From: an uncultured Collinsella sp.
Lineage (GTDB): Bacteria; Actinomycetota; Coriobacteriia; Coriobacteriales; Coriobacteriaceae
Length of the DNA: 64,000 nt
Direction of reading: 5' to 3'
Assembly: GCA_900541065.1 (NCBI GenBank)
Contig: UQIE01000006.1
Coordinates: forward strand, 1-64,000
A model generated the notes under the pieces. It was not told the DNA's origin and ran no database searches. It saw only the letters and a program-made list of their open reading frames with translations. The position numbers and the translations under genes were made by a program. Shown piece after piece: positions 59,627-64,000 of the stretch; the stretch's first letter is position 1, and each line of letters opens with the position of its first letter.

Positions 59627-59848
59627 ATGGCAGAACACATGACCCCCATAGTCGCGAAGGTCTTGCCCGAGGAGAAGGCGGCCTTCGCGGCGGCAACCCA
59701 GCTCGTGGGCACCACGCCGTCCAACGCCATCCGCATGTTTATCGCCGCGTTCAATCGCTGCGGCACCTTCCCGTTTGACATCTCGCCCAACGGGGCCTTT
59801 GGCAAAGAGTGTCCCCAACAGCTAGTCGTTGAAGAACGTCCCCAATGA
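59627..59848 (+). CDS. RelB/DinJ-family antitoxin, orphan, with repeat-derived C-terminus
   Basis: A 73-residue protein. MTPIVAKVLPEEKAAFAAA and GTTPSNAIRMFIAAFNRCGTFPFD match the ribbon-helix-helix and following helix of RelB/DinJ antitoxins. The normal toxin-binding C-terminus seems replaced: residues about 58-73 (GKECPQQLVVEERPQ) and the TGA stop are encoded by an inverted family E repeat. No toxin gene follows; the next gene is a CPBP protease. AAAAGGA precedes ATG 59627. It may be non-functional or work only as a DNA-binding protein. Confidence 0.78.
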   Translation: MAEHMTPIVAKVLPEEKAAFAAATQLVGTTPSNAIRMFIAAFNRCGTFPFDISPNGAFGKECPQQLVVEERPQ

Positions 59849-59852
59849 CTAG
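59799..59852 (-). repeat. Family E repeat inside the antitoxin gene
   Basis: Read on the minus strand it gives AGTCATTGGGGACGTTCTTC, AACGACTAGC and TGTTGGGGACACTCTT, the same unit as at 2062 and 33906. On the plus strand it supplies 15-16 codons and the stop codon of the RelB-like gene. Confidence 0.82.
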
Positions 59853-59871
59853 TCGTCGGGAGGAGGTTGGC

Positions 59872-60783
59872 ATGCTCAATGCGATGATTTGGGCGCTTGC
59901 CTGTTTTGGCGTCGTCGCTGCCGATATTGCCCTGAGCGTCGTTTTGTTCTCCGCCCTTGGCGTCGCATCGGTGTTCATGGGTTTTTCGATCGATGGCCTC
60001 GACATTCAATTGCTTCAGGCCGTCGCGCAGGCGGCATCTTTTTTGATGGCGCTACTGTGGTGGCGTTATCTGTGGCCGCGTTCGTTTATGGCACGCCGGC
60101 AAAGCGAGCGTCCGCTTGGTGGGGGAGCGCGTGGGGCGTGGAAACGCATCGCCTGCGTTATCGTGATTGGCCTGGCCCTGCAGGTGGTCGTTGGCTACGT
60201 GACCGACGCCGTGCTGTCGCTGTTGCCCGAGGCCGCGGCCGACTACAGCGAGCTTGTCGAGGAAACAGGCATGGGCGACACCAGCTATCTCGCCGTCCTG
60301 ACTACGGTGCTCGGCGCCCCATTTTGTGAAGAGCTGCTGGTGCGCGGCATTATTTTTGAGTTTTCGCTTCGAGCGTTTAATCCGCAGTGCCGCCCACTTT
60401 GGAAGCGCCGGCGTCGTGCGAGCGCGCAGGACGGAGCCATGGTGCCCTGGGCGGCCCCAAGCACGTGGGGTATCGCCGCGGCAATTGTGCTGCAGGCGGC
60501 AATCTTCGGTTTTATGCACATGAATTGGGTGCAGGGTTGCTACGCGGGTGCCGCCGGCCTCATCTTTGGTTGGGTGCTCGCGACGACCGGAAAGCTCCGC
60601 TACACGATTCTGTTGCACTTTGCCTTTAATGCCGGGTCGTATCTCATGGGGCTGCTGTGGTTTGTGGACACGCCGTTCGGCGTGGTGGTCACGGTTGCCA
60701 TCGCCGGCGTCATCCTCGTTGAGGCAATGCGCTCGCTGCGCCACGCGTGTGGGACGGACGCAGCGAGCGCACCGCTGCCCTAG
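59872..60783 (+). CDS. CPBP family intramembrane protease
   Basis: A 303-residue membrane protein with about eight hydrophobic segments. The CPBP/Abi motifs are present: FCEELLVRGIIFE (EExxxR, near residue 153), FGFMHMNWVQG and LLHFAFNAG with the conserved His and Asn residues. These relate to type II CAAX proteases; in bacteria they are implicated in bacteriocin self-immunity or protein processing, but its target is unknown. ATG 59872 is chosen for its GGGAGGAGG site. It overlaps the convergent YgiQ gene by four bases at the stop codons. Confidence 0.87.
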   Translation: MLNAMIWALACFGVVAADIALSVVLFSALGVASVFMGFSIDGLDIQLLQAVAQAASFLMALLWWRYLWPRSFMARRQSERPLGGGARGAWKRIACVIVIGLALQVVVGYVTDAVLSLLPEAAADYSELVEETGMGDTSYLAVLTTVLGAPFCEELLVRGIIFEFSLRAFNPQCRPLWKRRRRASAQDGAMVPWAAPSTWGIAAAIVLQAAIFGFMHMNWVQGCYAGAAGLIFGWVLATTGKLRYTILLHFAFNAGSYLMGLLWFVDTPFGVVVTVAIAGVILVEAMRSLRHACGTDAASAPLP

Positions 60784-62918
60784 TTGCGGCGTCCGCCTCC
60801 GTTGGCGCCCTGACGCCCCTGGGCCGCGCGATTGCGACCGGCAGTGTTCTGTGCGCGCGACATGCCGCTGTGCCCCTTGCTACCCTTGGGCCCCTTGCCG
60901 GCGCCACCGTGGGCCTTACCGCCCTTCTTGCCGGTTCCATGCCCGCCGTTGGCAGATGTCTCGCCCGGGCGCGGCGGCACGGGACGAATCAGGCAATGCT
61001 TGGTGTAGCCAATCAGATCGCGGCGGCCGGCTTTTTCCAGCGCCTCGCGCACGAGCTTGTAGTTCTCGGGCTTGCGATACTGGATGAGCGCACGTTGCAT
61101 GGCCTTCTCGTGCGGGTCGCGCGCCACGTAGATCGGCTCCATGGTGCGCGGATCCACGCCGGTGTAGTACATGCAGGTCGACATGGTGGATGGGGTGGGG
61201 TAGAAGTCCTGCACCTGCTCGGGCATGTAGCCCATGTCGCGCACGGCTTCGGCAAGGTCCACGGCTTCCTTCATCGTTGAACCGGGGTGGCTCGATATCA
61301 GATACGGCACCACGTACTGCTTGAGTCCGTATTCGCGGTTCAAGCGCTCAAATTTACGGCAGAACGCGTCGTAGACGGCGCGGCTCGGCTTGCCCATCAC
61401 GGACAGCACCGCATCGCTCACGTGCTCGGGTGCTACGCGTAGCTGGCCCGAGACATGGTGCTCCAGCAGCTCGCGCAAAAACTCGTCCGAGGCGTCGGCC
61501 ATGGTGTAGTCAAAGCGGATGCCGCTGCGGACGAAGACCTTTTTGACGCCCGGCAGCTGACGCAGGTCGCGCAGCAGCTGCGTGTAGCCGCTCTCGTCGA
61601 CCACCATGTTCTTGCACACGCTCGGCCACAGGCAGCGCTTGTTCTTGCACACGCCGTGCTTGAGCTGTTTGTCGCAGGCGGGACGGCTAAAGTTGGCCGT
61701 CGGTCCTCCCACGTCGTTGATGTAGCCCTTAAACTCGGGATCGCGCGTGAGCAGCTCGGCCTCGCGCATGATCGAATCGTGGCTGCGCATCTGCAGCACG
61801 CGACCCTGGTGGAAGGTGAGGGCGCAAAACGAGCACTCACCAAAGCACCCGCGGTTGGAGCTAATGGAAAACTTGATCTCGGCAAAGGCCGGCACGCCGC
61901 CCGCCGCGTCGTAATCGGGATGCCAATCGCGTGCGTAGGGGAGTTCGGCAACCTCGTCCATCTCGTCGGTGGTGAGCGTCGCCGATGGCGGGTTCTGCAC
62001 TACATAGACGCTGTTGGGGTAGGGCTCTACCAGGCGGTGTCCGGTGATGGGGTCCATATTCTGCTGCTGCACATTGAAGCTGCGCGCGTAGTTGAGCTTG
62101 TCGGCGGCAAGGTCGTCCCAGCTGGGCAGCAGGTCGTAGTCGTAGACCTCGTCGAGCGAACCCGTGCGGTAGACGGTGCCGTTGATATAGGTGATCTGAT
62201 CGACGGGCAGCCCCGCGTCGAGCGCGTCGGCAATCTCGACAATCGCGTGCTCGCCCATGCCGTAGATGAGGATGTCGGCGCCCGAGTCGAGCAGTACCGA
62301 GCGCTTGAGCTTGTCCTGCCAGTAGTCGTAGTGGGCCAGACGGCGCAGGCTCGCCTCGATACCGCCGATGATGATGGGGGCATCCTTAAACGTCTGGCGA
62401 ATGAGGTTGCCGTAGACCGTAACGGCTCGGTTGGGGCGGCGCCCCTCCTCGCCACCGGGGGTATAGGCGTCGGTGTGGCGGCGGTGCTTGGTCACCGAAT
62501 AATGATTGACCATAGAGTCCATGTTGCCGGCACTGACGAGAAAGCCTAGGCGCGGCTCGCCGAGCACGGTGATGCTGGCGGGGTCGGTCCAGTCGGGTTG
62601 GCAGATGATGCCCACTTTGTAGCCGTGCGCGTCGAGGACGCGGCTGATGATGGCCATGCCAAAGCTGGGATGGTCCACGTAGGCGTCGCCGCAGATGTAG
62701 ACAAAGTCGCACTGGTCCCAGCCGCGTGCATCCATGTCGGCTCGACTGACGGGGAGGAATTTATCGCGGCTCGGACGCCAGGGGCGGACGGGCGTCGCTT
62801 GGGAATGCTTGGTGCGGGCGACCGTGGCCTGCGCCTTGCCGCCGCGCTTTTGCTGCTGGCCCTGTTTGCCCTGCTGACTGCGCTGGTTGTTCTGAGCGTG
62901 CTGAGGCTTTTTTGCCAC
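60780..62918 (-). CDS. YgiQ family radical SAM protein
   Basis: A 712-residue protein. It starts with a basic Gln/Lys/Arg-rich stretch (about 60 residues), followed by the UPF0313 N-terminal region and a radical SAM domain. The 4Fe-4S/SAM motif is CFGECSFCALTFHQG near residue 355. The C-terminal tail is again Gly/Lys-rich. YgiQ-type proteins are widespread but have no established reaction. The start is GTG 62918, with GGGAGGG just upstream, rather than in-frame codons further up. Confidence 0.9.
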   Translation of the reverse strand: MAKKPQHAQNNQRSQQGKQGQQQKRGGKAQATVARTKHSQATPVRPWRPSRDKFLPVSRADMDARGWDQCDFVYICGDAYVDHPSFGMAIISRVLDAHGYKVGIICQPDWTDPASITVLGEPRLGFLVSAGNMDSMVNHYSVTKHRRHTDAYTPGGEEGRRPNRAVTVYGNLIRQTFKDAPIIIGGIEASLRRLAHYDYWQDKLKRSVLLDSGADILIYGMGEHAIVEIADALDAGLPVDQITYINGTVYRTGSLDEVYDYDLLPSWDDLAADKLNYARSFNVQQQNMDPITGHRLVEPYPNSVYVVQNPPSATLTTDEMDEVAELPYARDWHPDYDAAGGVPAFAEIKFSISSNRGCFGECSFCALTFHQGRVLQMRSHDSIMREAELLTRDPEFKGYINDVGGPTANFSRPACDKQLKHGVCKNKRCLWPSVCKNMVVDESGYTQLLRDLRQLPGVKKVFVRSGIRFDYTMADASDEFLRELLEHHVSGQLRVAPEHVSDAVLSVMGKPSRAVYDAFCRKFERLNREYGLKQYVVPYLISSHPGSTMKEAVDLAEAVRDMGYMPEQVQDFYPTPSTMSTCMYYTGVDPRTMEPIYVARDPHEKAMQRALIQYRKPENYKLVREALEKAGRRDLIGYTKHCLIRPVPPRPGETSANGGHGTGKKGGKAHGGAGKGPKGSKGHSGMSRAQNTAGRNRAAQGRQGANGGGRRN

Positions 62919-63180
62919 GATCCCTCCCGGTGTTTGTATGCTGCACGTAATTGTAACCAGTCTTTTTGGGACGGGGCTAAAAAGACTGGTGGAGTACATG
63001 GGCTGGCGGACCGGCGTGTCGATGCGGGTGCTGTACCCGCCGTTTGTTTCCAGGCTGTGTATCTGCACGTTGGAGAACCCGTCTCGCGCGCACGCCATGT
63101 TGTCAATGGGTTACAGTATGAACGGCGGCTATGTTTCCGCCAACGCACGAGAGAGTCGTCAACAAGGAGGATGCACGACG

Positions 63181-63897
63181 ATGCAGCGTGCTAAACAGAT
63201 GTCGGAGTCTATTGAGCTGGGCATCATCTTGGCGCTCGCCGGTGGCTTTATGGACGTGTATTCGTACATTGGGCGCGACCATGTTTTCGCAAACGCGCAG
63301 ACGGGCAACATCCTGCTTGTGGGCGTGAGCATCTCGGAGGGCAATTGGACACTTGCGGGGCGCTACTTCTTCCCTGTGGTGTCGTTTGCCGTGGGCATTA
63401 TGCTTGCCGACCTGGTACACGAACGGTTTGGCAGTGTGATTCACTGGCGCCAGGTGACGGTGTTCTTTGAAGCCGTCATCTTGCTGGGCGTGAGCTTTAT
63501 CCCCGGTGGCGGTTACAACCTGCTCGCCAACTGCCTCACTTCGTTTGCCTGCGGCATGCAGGTCGAGAGCTTCCGCAAGATTCACGGTCATGGCATCGCT
63601 ACGACCATGTGCATCGGCAACTTGCGCAACGCGCTGCAAAACGTGGACGATTACATCATCACCCACAGGCGCGGCTTTTTGGAAAACGGCCTGCTGTACT
63701 TTGGCGTGATCTTTACCTTTGTGTTTGGCGCCGTGTTGGGCAACTGGTGTATTGAGCGCATGGGCCTGCACGCCATCGTCGTGGCGAGCTTGCTGCTGTT
63801 TGTCGCGTTTGCCATCATGTTCATCGACCGCGAGCGCGACTTGCGCTTACGCTGGAAGGTTGCGGCCGAGGCTTGGAAAGAGGGCTGTCGAAAGTAA
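63181..63897 (+). CDS. YoaK family membrane protein (DUF1275)
   Basis: A 238-residue membrane protein with six predicted hydrophobic segments. AGGFMDVYSYIGRDHVFANAQTGNIL near the N-terminus and GMQVESFRKI...ATTMCIGNLRN are hallmarks of DUF1275. No activity is established for the family. ATG 63181 is chosen because AAGGAGG lies about 10 bases upstream. It is followed by a strong terminator; the window ends 100 bp later without a further gene. Confidence 0.88.
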   Translation: MQRAKQMSESIELGIILALAGGFMDVYSYIGRDHVFANAQTGNILLVGVSISEGNWTLAGRYFFPVVSFAVGIMLADLVHERFGSVIHWRQVTVFFEAVILLGVSFIPGGGYNLLANCLTSFACGMQVESFRKIHGHGIATTMCIGNLRNALQNVDDYIITHRRGFLENGLLYFGVIFTFVFGAVLGNWCIERMGLHAIVVASLLLFVAFAIMFIDRERDLRLRWKVAAEAWKEGCRK

Positions 63898-63902
63898 CCG
63901 AA

Positions 63903-63940
63903 TGCGGCAAAGGGGCTGTCCCTTTGCCGCAATATTTTTC
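63903..63940 (+). terminator. Terminator after the YoaK gene
   Basis: TGCGGCAAAGGG (63903-63914) pairs with CCCTTTGCCGCA (63920-63931), followed by ATATTTTT. Confidence 0.85.
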
Positions 63941-64000
63941 ATCACCTGTTGAAACGCTTTAACAAATTTGACGTTCTCACGCGTTTTTTGTTTCAAAAGC

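Overview
The window looks like a chromosomal segment of a high-GC anaerobic actinobacterium of the class Coriobacteriia, most likely Collinsella or a close relative. I infer this from gene content and codon style: a split transketolase, a zinc-form L31 with a long alanine-rich tail, an FtsEX pair with an extended FtsE, an [FeFe] hydrogenase operon with a GltD-like partner, a PTS/GH4 alpha-glucoside operon, and a flavin reductase next to rubredoxin. No rRNA, CRISPR array, prophage or transposase gene was seen.

Layout. 1-6.2 kb: adenine deaminase, two HAD phosphatases, citrate synthase and an ACT-domain protein. 6.2-13.9 kb: rpmE with a structured leader, secA-prfB (overlapping by one base), a YitT membrane protein and the two transketolase halves. 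14-20.2 kb: a zinc-ribbon membrane protein, ftsE-ftsX and rnr. 20.3-25.6 kb: a serine recombinase, a VanZ-like protein, an ArsC/Spx-like protein, tRNA-Gln and tRNA-Glu, a TPR-like protein with smpB, then flavin reductase and a 47-residue rubredoxin. 26-38 kb: an Nramp transporter, glutamate synthase gltB (frameshifted in this sequence) and gltD, an unknown gene, an AbiEi-like/nuclease-domain gene and an amidohydrolase. 38-45.5 kb, minus strand: a zinc-ribbon protein, the copper operon copA-copZ-csoR, and a Ser/Thr kinase with an FHA protein. 46-53 kb: a DEAD-box helicase, then EIIA, a BglG-type antiterminator, EIICB and 6-phospho-alpha-glucosidase. 53.3-59.4 kb: a tight four-gene operon of oxidoreductase, [FeFe] hydrogenase, ABC binding lipoprotein and fused permease-ATPase. 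59.6-64 kb: an orphan RelB-like antitoxin, a CPBP protease, a YgiQ-type radical SAM protein and a YoaK-type membrane protein.

The most unusual signal lies between the genes. Several families of palindromic repeats have a constant unit length within each family. Family A has 14 units of exactly 57 bp: 15-bp conserved arms around a variable 27-bp centre, clustered 2-4 at a time with an 79-81 bp period. Family B has four units of exactly 69 bp. Family D has two of 37 bp. Family G has three of 48 bp at a 62-bp period. Families C and E are longer palindromes built on GGGGAC words. One B unit sits inside a C unit, E copies coincide with stop codons of three genes, and one E copy encodes the C-terminus of the orphan antitoxin. 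The AbiEi-like gene with a predicted nuclease domain lies between two A clusters. I do not recognise these repeats as a described system.
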